Of a DNA stretch of 64,000 bases, positions 9,868-19,462 are shown one piece after another (position 1 is the stretch's first letter; every line of letters begins with the position of its first letter). The position numbers and the translations under genes were made by a program. The notes beneath the pieces are model-generated. The model was not told the origin of the DNA and did no database searches. It was given only the letters and a program-made list of their open reading frames with translations. Source of the stretch: Acidobacteriota bacterium (GTDB taxonomy: Bacteria > Acidobacteriota > Terriglobia > Acidiferrales > UBA7541); assembly GCA_003223215.1 (NCBI GenBank), contig QHYH01000094.1, forward strand, positions 44,563 to 108,562, given 5' to 3'.

Positions 9868-11190
9868 CTAGTCTGAGCTAAGCAACGGCTCTAAAGCGAG
9901 CGTCTCCCGCCGCGCAATATCGGAAGTTATCGTTCGCGATCCCGTATACAACACTCCCGCCAACACCGCCGAGAAAATGGGAATAATCAGCATGGCTTGT
10001 TGCAAACCAATCGCGCGAAAAGATTCCGTCACCGCCGACGAGCCCGCCAAGACCGCCGCGCGGTGAGCCAGCAAGTCGCTTATGCGGCCAGTCAACAGCG
10101 GCCCGAACGAAGCGCCGCACAGGTACATGGCCATGAAATAAATGGCCATGGTGATGCCGCGCTGATTGGGTGCCACGAGGTCTTGAATGGCGGAATACAC
10201 CAATCCGTAATAGCTGGTCAAAACAGCGTAGGTAAGCAGAAGGAAAATGATTCCTTTGAGCAGAGACCCGGGCGGCTGCAGGATGCCCAGACACGACAGT
10301 GGCACCGCCATAAGCGCCGCGATTGCGGCACACAGCATGCGCCCGTCCTTGCGTCGTTGGACGATGAAATCGCCGGCGTACCCCGCGCCCAAACCCCCAG
10401 CGAACCCTCCGACAAGAAAAACCACACCCGTCGCGATGCCCGAGGAGGCCAGCGAAAGCCCGTGAACCCGGCTCAGAAACGCCGGCAGGAATATAGCGAT
10501 GGCGTACATATTAAAGTTGAGAAAAACCCCGGAAGCAATGATCCACCACAGCGTCGGAAGGCGGAGCAAGCCGAGCGCCGATGTGCCGACTGCGGGAACG
10601 GGATGCGTTTCACTGGCGCCGCGCCGCGGTTCCTCGAGCATCAGCAATGTTGGAACAAGCACGAGCGCTGGCGCCGCCGCCACGACCATGGCTGCCCGCC
10701 AGCCGTGCGCCTGCGCCAGCGGACCGCTCGAGAAGTACGCCAGCGCCCCGCCAAATGGCACGCCCAACATGAACAACGCCAGCACGCGCGAGCGCTTGTC
10801 GGCCGGGAAAAGGTCCCCGAGCCAGCTCGTCGCCGCCGGAGCGCACGTTGCTTCTCCGAGTCCCACTCCCACGCGCGAAATCAGAAGAATCGAAAAATTT
10901 GTCGCGATCGCCGCGCACGCCGTCAGTGACGCCCACACGACCAATCCCCAGGCCAGCAGTTTTTTGCGGCTTCCGGAATCGGCGATGCGTCCCAGCGGCA
11001 CGCCCATAATCGCGTAGAGCCAGATAAACACGCTTCCCAGCAGGCCAATCTGCATATCGCTCAGATGGAATTCCCGGCGCATGGGCTCGACCAGCGCTCC
11101 CGGAACATGCCGGTCGTAAAAATTCAGAATGTTGATGGCAAATAAAACGAGGACAGCAAAAAACACACCCTTTTTCTTGGCGTTAGGCAT
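9868..11190 (-). CDS. MFS transporter (spinster-like)
   Basis: A 440-residue major facilitator superfamily permease with twelve predicted membrane segments. [14 protein letters not shown] in the first helix and [17 protein letters not shown] (the loop 2-3 MFS signature) support the family. [20 protein letters not shown] resembles helix 4-5 of the spinster-like group, whose members export or import small organic acids, lipids or sugars. The start is ATG 11190, one codon after an in-frame TTG at 11193. It is divergent from the ROK kinase gene across a short spacer, so a sugar substrate is possible, but nothing in the sequence fixes it. Its tail faces the HEAT protein with about 100 bases between. 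Confidence 0.85.
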   Translation of the reverse strand: MPNAKKKGVFFAVLVLFAINILNFYDRHVPGALVEPMRREFHLSDMQIGLLGSVFIWLYAIMGVPLGRIADSGSRKKLLAWGLVVWASLTACAAIATNFSILLISRVGVGLGEATCAPAATSWLGDLFPADKRSRVLALFMLGVPFGGALAYFSSGPLAQAHGWRAAMVVAAAPALVLVPTLLMLEEPRRGASETHPVPAVGTSALGLLRLPTLWWIIASGVFLNFNMYAIAIFLPAFLSRVHGLSLASSGIATGVVFLVGGFAGGLGAGYAGDFIVQRRKDGRMLCAAIAALMAVPLSCLGILQPPGSLLKGIIFLLLTYAVLTSYYGLVYSAIQDLVAPNQRGITMAIYFMAMYLCGASFGPLLTGRISDLLAHRAAVLAGSSAVTESFRAIGLQQAMLIIPIFSAVLAGVLYTGSRTITSDIARRETLALEPLLSSD

Positions 11191-11358
11191 CAAGGCCTCA
11201 AGATGCTACCACACCAACCTTTTCCCGCCCCCAAACGATTAAAGACGAGTCTAAAAAGACGAGTCTATCCGCGTCACCATTTCATCCCGCGAACTACGCC
11301 GCGCCACTGCACCAGCTTGCAGGATAGAATGCTCCCCGGTCGAAAGGGGACAGGCACG

Positions 11359-12282
11359 ATGGCTCTTCGAAAAGATGATTCCCTGCGCATTGGTGTGGAT
11401 CTCGGCGGCACAAAAATTGAGTTTGTCACCCTCGAGCGCGACGGAACCGAGCTGTACCGCCATCGCATTCCGACTCCACGCTTTGAATACGACGGAACGG
11501 TTCGCGCCATAGCAGACGGCGTAAAAGAAATGGAGAAGCAACTCGGGCGGACCGCAACTGTTGGTGTGGGGATCCCAGGCACGGTCTCCACGCGGACCAG
11601 ACTCGTGAAAAACGCCAACTCCACGTGGCTGAACGGCAAACCTTTCGATAAGGATTTAAGCCAAGCGCTCGGTCGCGAAGTCCGCTGCGCCAACGATGCG
11701 AACTGCCTGGCGGTTTCCGAAGCCACTGACGGCGCCGGAGTGGGCAGGCATGTCGTGTTTGCGGTGATTCTCGGAACAGGCTGCGGCGGAGGAATCGCCG
11801 TGGATGGACGCGTCCATGGCGGCTCGAACGGCGTCGCCGGAGAGTGGGGCCACAACACGCTGCCGTGGATGCGGGCAGAGGAATTTCCCGGCCCGCCGTG
11901 CTACTGCGGGAAAAACGGCTGCGTCGAAACGTGGATTTCCGGAACCGGATTGGAGAAAGACTTCGAGCGCGCCACAAGAGTTTCCTTGCGCGGCCCGGAG
12001 ATTATCGCGCGGAGCGAAGCAGGAGAACCTGACGCGCTCGACGCGCTCGAGCGATTCGAAGATCGCCTGGCGCGCGGGCTGGCAGGCGTCATCAATCTGC
12101 TCGATCCCGACGTGATTGTGATGGGCGGTGGAGCTTCGCAAATCCCGCGCATCTACAAAAACGTTCCGCCACGCCTAAAGGAATACGTTTTTGGAAAAGA
12201 GGCAGACACGCCGCTCGTGCCGGCAAAGCACGGCGACTCGAGCGGAGTGCGCGGCGCGGCCTGGCTCTGGCCGCTCGAATAG
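11359..12282 (+). CDS. ROK-family sugar kinase (fructokinase-like)
   Basis: A 307-residue cytosolic kinase of the ROK family. The phosphate-binding [12 protein letters not shown] is near residue 10, the catalytic region [11 protein letters not shown] is near residue 113, and the zinc-binding cluster [12 protein letters not shown] preceded by GEWGH is intact, as in fructokinase (Mak), glucokinase and N-acetylhexosamine kinases. No N-terminal helix-turn-helix is present, so it is an enzyme rather than a repressor. ATG 11359 is chosen over upstream in-frame starts because AGGGGA lies eight bases before it and the family begins there. A Mak-type fructokinase is the best guess; the sugar is not certain. 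Confidence 0.85.
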   Translation: MALRKDDSLRIGVDLGGTKIEFVTLERDGTELYRHRIPTPRFEYDGTVRAIADGVKEMEKQLGRTATVGVGIPGTVSTRTRLVKNANSTWLNGKPFDKDLSQALGREVRCANDANCLAVSEATDGAGVGRHVVFAVILGTGCGGGIAVDGRVHGGSNGVAGEWGHNTLPWMRAEEFPGPPCYCGKNGCVETWISGTGLEKDFERATRVSLRGPEIIARSEAGEPDALDALERFEDRLARGLAGVINLLDPDVIVMGGGASQIPRIYKNVPPRLKEYVFGKEADTPLVPAKHGDSSGVRGAAWLWPLE

Positions 12283-12400
12283 AATCTTGTCGCTGTTCTC
12301 TAATCCGCGATCGTCTTCGTCGAAAAACAGCTATGTTTGGGGTCAGGCGGAGGATATTCTTGCAAAATGAGATTCGGATAGGTTGCACGTGGAGGATTTG

Positions 12401-13273
12401 ATGACCGGGGCGCAGCCAACGGCAGCACCAGGAACCGTGCGAAACGTTTCCGATACCGCGCGATGGGCGGCGTATTTTCGCGCGCAGGAAACAGCGCGGC
12501 CGGACGCGCTCTTCCGCGATCGGTTTGCTGAGCGTTTGTGCGGCCAGCACGGGGTCGACATCGCGAACACGCTTCCCGACGGAAACAAGCACGCCTGGGC
12601 CTGGGTCACGCGAACTTACCTCTTCGACCATTTCATCAAACAGGAGCTGCAGCAGGGCGCGGACCTGGTGTTGAACCTTGCCGCGGGTCTCGATGCGCGG
12701 CCATACCGCTTGGAATTGCCGGCGTCTTTGCAATGGATCGAGGTCGATCTGCCGGAAATCCTCGCGTACAAAGAAGAGATTCTCACAAAAGAAAAGCCGA
12801 CCTGTGCGTTGGAACGCGTTCGTTTGGATTTGGCGGATTCCGACGCGCGCCGAACCTTTTTTGCCGCGCTCAACCGCCGTGCCAAGAAAGTTCTTGTGCT
12901 CACGGAAGGATTGCTCATTTATTTGAGCGAAGAAGAAGTCGCCGCACTGGCGCGGGACCTCGCGAACGCTGCAAGTTTCCAGCGCTGGATCATGGATTTC
13001 GGCTCGCCGGGACTCCTGAAAATGATGCAGAAGACTACTGGCAGGCATTTGAGCAAAGTCGGCGCGCCATTCAAATTCGCGCCGGCGGAAGGCTCAGCCT
13101 TTTTTAGGCCGTACGGCTGGGAGCCGGTGGAAGTAAAGGCCATACTACAGACCGCCGCAAAGTTTAAACGCCCTCCTTTTCTTCTGCGCTTGCTTGCACG
13201 CCTGCCCGAGAGAAAAGGGCCGGCGGGAAACCGGCCCTGGTCCGGCGTCTGCCTTTTCCGAAAATCTAATTGA
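12401..13273 (+). CDS. Class I SAM-dependent methyltransferase (Ppm1/leucine carboxyl methyltransferase family)
   Basis: A 290-residue enzyme of the family that includes leucine carboxyl methyltransferases and mycobacterial polyketide O-methyltransferases. Family marks are the early VSDTARWAAYFRAQET, the SAM-binding VLNLAAGLDARPYRL, EVDLPEI, and LVLTEGLLIYLSEEEV. ATG 12401 is chosen because GGAGG lies five bases before it; an in-frame TTG at 12383 is less likely. The natural substrate is unknown. The gene's 3' end overlaps the convergent NHL remnant by a few bases and also carries that gene's terminator hairpin on the opposite strand. Confidence 0.85.
   Translation: MTGAQPTAAPGTVRNVSDTARWAAYFRAQETARPDALFRDRFAERLCGQHGVDIANTLPDGNKHAWAWVTRTYLFDHFIKQELQQGADLVLNLAAGLDARPYRLELPASLQWIEVDLPEILAYKEEILTKEKPTCALERVRLDLADSDARRTFFAALNRRAKKVLVLTEGLLIYLSEEEVAALARDLANAASFQRWIMDFGSPGLLKMMQKTTGRHLSKVGAPFKFAPAEGSAFFRPYGWEPVEVKAILQTAAKFKRPPFLLRLLARLPERKGPAGNRPWSGVCLFRKSN
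13210..13238 (-). terminator. Terminator for the minus-strand NHL remnant, embedded in the methyltransferase gene
   Basis: Read on the minus strand, AGGGCCGG - TTTCCCG - CCGGCCCT forms an 8-bp perfect stem followed by TTTTCTCT. It lies about 30 bases past the TAG stop of the minus-strand gene and inside the 3' end of the methyltransferase coding sequence. Confidence 0.75.
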
Positions 13274-13769
13274 GAGAGTTCAGCGTATTGCTGGCGTCAT
13301 CGACGAACAGCACGCCGCGCAGCGGGTCGACGTCACGCCGAACAAAGTGCCATTGCCTGGGAAAAGCCGGAAGCAATCCCGGCCATGGATTTGATTTCTG
13401 GCATCCTGGCTCGTTGGTGACGAGAAGATGCGCACCATCTTCGCTGTCCGTCATATCCCAAGGACCGTTGATCATGGGATCGCTGAACGTTTCCACCACG
13501 TTCCCGGAGTTGTCCCGAACGAGCAAGCAACCCACTTGCGCGGTTCCGGAAGTCCCGCCCGACGTGGGCAAACTTCCAACTATCACCCATCCGGTGCGCA
13601 ACACGGTCAATGCCGTGGTCAAGCCAACCCCACCCGGACGCGGCCCGGGCAGTGTCGTCGCGTCGATTTGGGCAAAGGTGGTAATGGAACCATCGGGCGC
13701 AGCATCCATGATGGTCGTGCCGGTGCGCTGCAATACGCGGCCGTACGAGAAGTCGTATAACTGCTTCAT
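13266..13769 (-). pseudogene. Remnant of an NHL/beta-propeller protein with internal deletion
   Basis: The 167-residue frame (ATG 13769) contains propeller-type segments: GSITTFAQIDATTLPGP, then GGVGLTTALTVLRTGWVIVG, then SGNVVETFSDPMINGPWDMT. From memory, full-length members of this secreted family run to roughly 400 residues and end with a phrase like VDDxTNTLN. Here GVLFVDDASNTLNSLN follows almost directly after a short segment with no propeller pattern, so the middle and the signal-peptide end appear to be missing. I therefore call it a decayed or internally deleted gene. It overlaps the methyltransferase tail to tail. No function is assigned. Confidence 0.55.
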
Positions 13770-13821
13770 AAAAACAAGCAGGCCACTCTCTTCCTAAATT
13801 GGAAGGGTATGGCGAAAAATC

Positions 13822-16170
13822 CTAGCGTTTCCCAAAGCCTATTCCACTAATGCAGATCACACTCATCGCTGTCCGGTCGAATTTAAGCTTTATAGCGCTG
13901 AGCTTCCCTGGCGCGAACGGCTTTGCACCATTTGGCGGCTGAAAATCCGCCAACGGGATGCGCACCGTCTGGAAGACCGGCTCCCAATCTTTTTCGTACC
14001 CTTTTTCATCGATGACGGTAAGTTTTGTGAACTTCTCCTTGAAGGGTGGCGGAATCGCAACAAACTTGCTCACCAGCACATCGGGAGTTGCGCCTTCGCT
14101 CGTGACCAGTTCCACGGTGAAATCCGGCGACTCTCGTTCTTTCTTCTTTGACTTGTCCTCCTTTTTCCTTTCCTCCTCTTCCTTCTTCTTTTCTTCCTCC
14201 GTCCTCTTTCCCGGAAGAGAGGCATCTTCATCCATTGCCGCAACCGAAAGCTCGATCGTCGAGCCTTCACCAAGCTGCCATTTTGCCGCAGCCCCTTCGG
14301 GCAAAGTCAGCGTGTAGGTCGCGGCAGGAGCGCCCTTCGCTCGATGCCATCCGAGAAACACACCGTTGTAGTCGCGATTGCCGGCTCGCCAGGGAATGTG
14401 GCCCTCATGCCATACCGACAAATTTTCCCCCGCGATGCTTCCGCCCGGCGCCGTGGTCGAAGTCAGATCCGCGTCTTCCTGGAAAGAAGCCAGCGGCACG
14501 TAAGACGCGTCCTGATATCGATTCACATACAAAGTGTCCGGCAGCCAAGCGCGGCCTACTCGCCAGTCCTGGAATAGGGGAATGTATTCGCGGCGTTCAT
14601 GAAGAGTAGCTTCGAGGAATGCGGAAATGTAGATCTTGGAAATGCGCCGTTGCTCTTCGCCCGACATCAATGGCTTCAAATTCAAAAGCCAGCTCAGCGG
14701 CTCTCCCGCGTCCGTCCGCCCCCACACGGTGTTGAATTGCCCGTGGTTTGCGCGGTAACCATAGATCTCCGCCTTGAACCATGGCCCCGGCTGCGTGTAC
14801 TTCACATGGTCCCATTGCCGGCTCCCCATGAACGACGAAACATCCGCGTCTTGCGCGCCCTGCAATGTCAGATAGCTCACATCGGAAATCCAGCGGTGTT
14901 GCTCCGCAGGTTTGTACTGGCCATCTGCGGGCGCAATCGCCACGACCGCTTTGATCGCGAACCCGTAATCGAATTGGATATTGGCGTCCTCCGGATAATA
15001 TTTCATTCGATTAAAAGCTGCCGCGGTCGCCGCCGCCTCGCCGCCTCGCGAGTGTCCCATCAACGCGATGCGCGACATGTCCACTTTGCCTTGAAAGGGA
15101 TTCCCCGCTGCCTGATTCCACTCTTTCCACAATTTCAAATGCTCGAGCAACAACCATCCTCGTGCCGCACTGCCGGGCTTCAAGGGTGGGTCGTGAAAGA
15201 GCCCGCCATTCAGGAAATTTTCGTCAATCGAAGCGAGAATGAACCCGCGGCTCGCCAGCAATTCTCCCAGGTACGCGTAACCCGGATCGGAAAAGTCCGA
15301 CATGTTGTGATTGCCATGGACGATCAATACCAAGGGAAACGGCCCCGGCCCTTCCGGATACCATACCCGCGCATTCAGGGGCAGTTTGTCGACGTCAAAT
15401 CCCCAATATTTCTTGCGCGTCCAGCGCTGCCATCCTTTGAAATCCTTGAAGAAGTCCGACGCATCCACCGTTCTCGTTTTTAACGCAACGCTTGCGCGGT
15501 ATTCCGGCCGCCGGATGTCGTTTCCCACTCCATAGTAAAGTCGCTGCACGCGGTACGGTCCATTGGCACTCGGATTCTCCGCCGCCAGCTTCGCCGGCAT
15601 CGATTCCTCGGGCGGTTTCCACGCAATGATCTTCTCCAGCGAACCCGCATGCGCAAGGAGCCACACGAAGTACACATTGCCCGCAACTCCGCCGACGAAG
15701 AGCAAGGAAACGAGAATTTTTTTGCGCAACGCTGCCTGCGCAAAGCTTCCGGCAACCAACGTCGCTATCGTCGCTCCCAAAACTCCTTCCACCACCCCCA
15801 CGACAATGGCAATAGGAATTCCCAGCACCGGAGGGCCCCACAGCATCATTACCACCGCCCAGGAGCCGACGATGATTCCCGTGGCGAGCCGCGGCAGGTT
15901 GCGCGCAATCGTCAGCAAAAGCATTACGCCAAGCATGGCCAACGGGATGCACAGCGCGGCGAAGAAAATCGCAAAAACAAAATCGAAGGCGTAGCCGAAT
16001 CCTGTCTTTAAGCAAAGCCCGGCGATGACCACGCACGCGGTGGCCGCTGCGAGCGCTCCCCACACCCCTCCCCGCCACGCTTCCGGACCCGGACGAATTA
16101 AAATCCAGTTCCGGTTCCACCATTCTTTGATCCTCAACCACACGTTTTCTGCGCGAGTCCACAGGGACAT
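13822..16170 (-). CDS. Membrane-anchored alpha/beta hydrolase
   Basis: A 782-residue protein. The N-terminal 200 residues hold about five hydrophobic helices (for example residues 35-58, 60-80 and 90-110). A soluble alpha/beta hydrolase domain follows: VWYPEGPGPFPLVLIVHGNH carries the oxyanion region, and RIALMGHSRGGEAA is the nucleophile elbow with the catalytic Ser, as in chlorophyllase or PET-hydrolase-like esterases. After about residue 600 there is a jelly-roll-like region interrupted by a highly charged Lys/Glu stretch (coded around 14130-14220). The substrate is unknown. No signal peptide precedes the membrane segments, so an inner-membrane protein is predicted; which side the hydrolase domain faces is unclear. 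Confidence 0.8.
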   Translation of the reverse strand: MSLWTRAENVWLRIKEWWNRNWILIRPGPEAWRGGVWGALAAATACVVIAGLCLKTGFGYAFDFVFAIFFAALCIPLAMLGVMLLLTIARNLPRLATGIIVGSWAVVMMLWGPPVLGIPIAIVVGVVEGVLGATIATLVAGSFAQAALRKKILVSLLFVGGVAGNVYFVWLLAHAGSLEKIIAWKPPEESMPAKLAAENPSANGPYRVQRLYYGVGNDIRRPEYRASVALKTRTVDASDFFKDFKGWQRWTRKKYWGFDVDKLPLNARVWYPEGPGPFPLVLIVHGNHNMSDFSDPGYAYLGELLASRGFILASIDENFLNGGLFHDPPLKPGSAARGWLLLEHLKLWKEWNQAAGNPFQGKVDMSRIALMGHSRGGEAAATAAAFNRMKYYPEDANIQFDYGFAIKAVVAIAPADGQYKPAEQHRWISDVSYLTLQGAQDADVSSFMGSRQWDHVKYTQPGPWFKAEIYGYRANHGQFNTVWGRTDAGEPLSWLLNLKPLMSGEEQRRISKIYISAFLEATLHERREYIPLFQDWRVGRAWLPDTLYVNRYQDASYVPLASFQEDADLTSTTAPGGSIAGENLSVWHEGHIPWRAGNRDYNGVFLGWHRAKGAPAATYTLTLPEGAAAKWQLGEGSTIELSVAAMDEDASLPGKRTEEEKKKEEEERKKEDKSKKKERESPDFTVELVTSEGATPDVLVSKFVAIPPPFKEKFTKLTVIDEKGYEKDWEPVFQTVRIPLADFQPPNGAKPFAPGKLSAIKLKFDRTAMSVICISGIGFGKR

Positions 16171-16321
16171 GTCACCCCCCCCATCCTGTCACTACGATTC
16201 TAGGGCCTCCCAGGTTCGCCATGGGTCAGTAATCACTCTCCGAACCGCATCTCGCCATGAGTTCGCTTAGTGTTTTGACGACGCCGGAGTCCAGGAGTCT
16301 GTTACGCGCCTTCGAATTGCC

Positions 16322-16361
16322 AAAAAAGAAGAAGGCCTCCCGGGCGCGACCCGAGAGGCCT
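16322..16361 (-). terminator. Rho-independent terminator of the VOC gene
   Basis: On the minus strand AGGCCTCTCGGG and CCCGGGAGGCCT pair over 11 of 12 positions around a 5-base loop and are followed by TTCTTCTTTTTT. It lies about 25 bases past the VOC stop codon. Confidence 0.92.
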
Positions 16362-16387
16362 TTCCTAGCTCGTTGCACTGGAAGCGG

Positions 16388-16882
16388 TTAGCTTTGGCTC
16401 GCTGCAGCGGCCTTGGCCATCTTTGCGGCAAACTCCTGGGAGCGCCGCTTCATTTCTTCGGGAGCAACGTCTTCCACGTGCTGCGCCAGGCCCCAATTGT
16501 GGCCAAACGGATCGGTGATTTTGCCATAGCGGTCGCCCCAAAACTGATCGGCGAGCGGCATTTCCACGCTGGCGCCGGCGGCCACGGCGCGATTAAAAGT
16601 CGCGTCCACATTTTCCAGATAAAGGAAGATTCCGCAGGCGTTCTTGACTCCCGGCGTGGGGGCGCTGTTCATGCCGGGAAACTCGTCGGCAAGAAAGATG
16701 AGCGAGTCGCCGATCTTCAATTCGGCGTGACCGACTTTGCCGTCGGGGCCGGTCATTCGCGTGATTTCCGTGGCGCCAAACACTGACTTGTAAAAATCAA
16801 TGGCCTTCGCCGAGTTTTTGCAGGTCAGATAAGGTGTAACGGTGTGATATCCCTCAGGGATTGCACGGACAGGATTCGACAT
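16388..16882 (-). CDS. VOC-family protein (glyoxalase/PhnB-like)
   Basis: A 164-residue vicinal-oxygen-chelate protein. GYHTVTPYLTCKNSAKAIDF, GHAELKIGDSLIFLADE and the final ITDPFGHNWGLAQHVED are the PhnB-type arrangement of two beta-alpha-beta-beta-beta modules. Such proteins bind a divalent metal or act as resistance or isomerase-like proteins; the function here is unknown. AGGAGG lies six bases before ATG 16882. The terminator downstream shows it is a single-gene unit. Confidence 0.85.
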   Translation of the reverse strand: MSNPVRAIPEGYHTVTPYLTCKNSAKAIDFYKSVFGATEITRMTGPDGKVGHAELKIGDSLIFLADEFPGMNSAPTPGVKNACGIFLYLENVDATFNRAVAAGASVEMPLADQFWGDRYGKITDPFGHNWGLAQHVEDVAPEEMKRRSQEFAAKMAKAAAASQS

Positions 16883-17426
16883 GATTGCCTCCTAGCAGAT
16901 TTGGATGAGCGCACAGAAACGGAAGGGAGTTCTGTAGAGCCGTGCGCAAACCTGTTGATACTCCTGTGGGCGAGCCATGTCAACGGGAATGAGGTCAACA
17001 AACCGTAAATGAGCGATAAACACACCGTTCGCTTGCGCTTGACAGAAGAAGAAGCGCAAGGTCGGTTGGCGGAACTCCTCGACCTCTGGTTGCCTTCGTG
17101 GCAAACGTCTTAAACAAGGCGTAGCAAAAGGTTCCGTCGACCTCCGTGGCCCGGTACCGCTCGGCAGTGCCTTTGTCCCGGGCCCGTTGACCGATGAGCA
17201 CCGGTCTCCCTCATCTTAGCCTCCGTATCGGCGTCTAGATCTTTATGCCCTGCGCGCGAAGGAAGACGATCAACCGGCCGACAAGCAGCGCCGTTACAAA
17301 GTTATAGCTGCGAAACTGCCCGGAACACTGACCGCACCTCGGGTGCGGCAGCGCTTCGGGCCGAAAGTGTGAAAATGCGATATTGGCCTCCGCCTTTACG
17401 GATCAAAAGAAGACTCGCTGCCCGTC
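16883..17426. other. 544-base region without a recognisable gene
   Basis: The region has short open frames on both strands but none with a family motif, convincing ribosome site or start. A small hairpin, CCGCACC-TCG-GGTGCGG (17332-17348), is the only structure noted. It may be decayed coding sequence next to the broken DoxX gene. Confidence 0.4.
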
Positions 17427-17824
17427 TCATTGTTTCATCCGCCGAAAGGGGCGTTCAAGACTGAAGCGTCCCGACCCCTTCGCGGCGACGTAGAGAAAGA
17501 AAAAGCAGTAAAACACGGCGCGTTCGCCGCCGTTCCGAATCGGCCAGAATCCGTGAGGCGCGTGAGCCTGGAAGTAGGCAACGGCCATTTCGCCGCTCGC
17601 GACGAAGGCGGCAATACCGGCAAATAAGCCGAGGGCGATGAGCGATCCTCCAAAAAATTCGATGATTCCGGCGAGCAAACCTTGCGGATCATGAGTGCTC
17701 GCGTGCCGCCGAGAACTCCAAACAATTTCTGTGCGCCATGGCATGCATACAAAAAGCCGATCACAAATCGAGTTACTGGATAAATGCGGTCCTCATACTG
17801 CCCAAGGAATGTGGACACGGCCAT
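17427..17824 (-). pseudogene. DoxX-family membrane protein, frameshifted
   Basis: The 5' half (from ATG 17824, or more likely GTG 17818, which stands at proper distance from AAAGGAG) reads RFVIGFLYACHGAQKLFGVLGG. The rest of a DoxX protein continues in another frame as HDPQGLLAGIIEFFGGSLIA, then SGEMAVAYFQAHAPHGFWP, ending at the stop at 17427. Joining the two frames near 17690-17700 gives a normal DoxX protein of about 130 residues with four membrane helices. One base inserted, or two lost, at the junction would restore it. DoxX proteins are small quinone-linked or stress-related membrane proteins of mostly unknown role. Either a true frameshift or a sequence error. Confidence 0.75.
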
Positions 17825-17851
17825 GCTCCTTTCCGCTGGTCCGGTGGCAAG

Positions 17852-18531
17852 TCAATGCGTCAAACGGATTTGGTCGAAAGTCGATTCGCAGCCAGCTCCT
17901 TCGGGCGAACAGCACATGATGCCGGCATCGACGGAAGCTGGCATAGGAAGATAGCCGAGGCGCGTGGAGATGAAGTCTTTGCCGTCGAAAGAGCAAAAAC
18001 TTCGAGGGAAGAGTCTTTTCGAACGATGCGCCACCACAGCGGTTCTCTCGTGGTGATGCCGCGAATGGTGGACCAATCGGAGAACTCGCGTGTAAGGACG
18101 ACGCTGGCGTGACCGATATGATCGACGAGTTCGAGGCCGCACTTCAGCCAGTTGCTGCTGTCGATCCGCACCATCAGCCCTGCCTGATCGTAAAGCGCGC
18201 CGTATTTTCCGGCGACACAGCTTTCTAGCGCGAAATCGCCGATGACGGGCAAGAAGAAAAAATGGCCGTTGTCGGTGACGTAATCATAGAAAGTCTTGCG
18301 CCAGTAATCGGTCTTGGGTTTCGTCCTGACCACAAGTTGATCGCCGGATTGCGTGGCGGATGCCGGCTCGTTGAACCATTTCATCTTGGCGAAAAGCGCT
18401 TTGCCGAATAGTTCCTCGGGCCAAGCGACGGTCGCTAGGAGGTCCTTGGGCGCGGCAGTCGACGTGCAAAGGGCACCCGAACCGAGTGCTCGAGCAGCGC
18501 GGGTCAGAAATTCGCGACGATTGGAAGGCAT
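17852..18531 (-). pseudogene. DUF1349 protein with Tat-like leader, frameshifted near C-terminus
   Basis: From ATG 18531 (GGAGAC five bases upstream) the protein begins with NRREFLTRAARALGSG, a twin-arginine-like leader. It carries the DUF1349 core (KWFNEPASATQSGDQLVVRT, YDQAGLMVRIDSSNWLKCG), a concanavalin-like lectin fold found in secreted carbohydrate-related proteins. In this frame the end is unlike the family. After the five-A run at 17995-17999 the neighbouring frame gives SFDGKDFISTRLGYLP, then MCCSPEGAGCESTFDQIRLT, the proper C-terminus, stopping at 17852. One base missing in the homopolymer explains it. It lies just upstream of the equally frameshifted DoxX gene. Confidence 0.75.
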
Positions 18532-18595
18532 GCTGTCTCCGCGAGAAGGCTTTCCCGATGGAACGAAGAGCATATCAGCTTTGGCAGGATTTCAC

Positions 18596-18621
18596 GCGAG
18601 GCCTCTTGGTAGAGGCCTCGC
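18596..18621. repeat. Perfect 10-bp inverted repeat between divergent genes
   Basis: GCGAGGCCTC and GAGGCCTCGC flank a 6-base loop in the spacer between the divergent DUF1349 (start 18531) and DinB (start 18725) genes. There is no T tract. It could be an operator or a 5'-leader hairpin. Confidence 0.55.
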
Positions 18622-18724
18622 ACACCGCGTTCCAGGACGCACCGCTACCGTAGGGCCTGATTGACGCGTGGATGAGCGGGAGAGAGAATGCGCGGCGAAG
18701 CAGCGGACGAGCGAGGAGGCGCGC

Positions 18725-19339
18725 ATGCAATACGACTTCATGGTGGAAACGTACGAGACCGAGCGCATAAAGGTACTGAGCGTGTGGAGCGAGTTTCGCG
18801 ACGAAGATTTGCCGGAGCGGCCGAACGCCAAGGATCCGCGAGGTCGCAGCGTGCGCGAGCAGATGGTTCATCAGTGCGTCAGCGAGAATCTGTGGTTCCT
18901 GAACATGCTGGGAATCGACGTGGGCGCGTCACCTCTGCCGGCAAAGGAGTTGCGCCTGGAATTCATCCAGAAATATGCGGAGGACAGCTGGAAGCGGCTC
19001 GAGGCCCTCAAGGCGAAGGAGGAGCCCTGGTGGGAAGGAAAGACGAGATTCTTTGACGTGCCGCGGTCACGGGCGTGGGTGATGGTGAGAAGAATCGCGC
19101 ACACCGCGCATCACCGCGGCCAGCAGATGGCCATGCTGCGGATGCTGGGACGGGATTTGCACAGCAATTACGGCCCGACCGCGGACACCGGCGGGCTAAT
19201 GCAAAATCAAGCGCCAACGATCTATGCCTACGATAGCGTGGCGGCTTTGCTCGCGGGCGAATCGGCAGGCGGCGCGAAAAGGAAGCTTCCCGGCGCCGCA
19301 GGAAAACCGGTAACCGAGCGGCCGGATGGAAAGCTTTAA
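18725..19339 (+). CDS. DinB-superfamily protein
   Basis: A 204-residue four-helix-bundle protein of the DinB/YfiT superfamily, whose members bind a divalent metal through three His and often act as thiol-dependent transferases. The candidate ligands are the His of MVHQCVSEN near residue 43 and the pair in AHTAHHRGQQMAMLRML near residue 125. ATG 18725 is chosen over an upstream GTG or ATG because AGGAGG stands six bases before it. The last 50 residues are a disordered tail. Substrate unknown. Confidence 0.82.
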   Translation: MQYDFMVETYETERIKVLSVWSEFRDEDLPERPNAKDPRGRSVREQMVHQCVSENLWFLNMLGIDVGASPLPAKELRLEFIQKYAEDSWKRLEALKAKEEPWWEGKTRFFDVPRSRAWVMVRRIAHTAHHRGQQMAMLRMLGRDLHSNYGPTADTGGLMQNQAPTIYAYDSVAALLAGESAGGAKRKLPGAAGKPVTERPDGKL

Positions 19340-19462
19340 GTCACAAGTTTTGCGTAGAAGCAAAGACTCCTCGCGGAGCGGATGCGTTAGCCGTTTCGCC
19401 AATGGGAGTGAGGGAAGTTTGGCCTTGCCGGACCTCGGGCGCGTGTTTCGAACGGCGGACTT

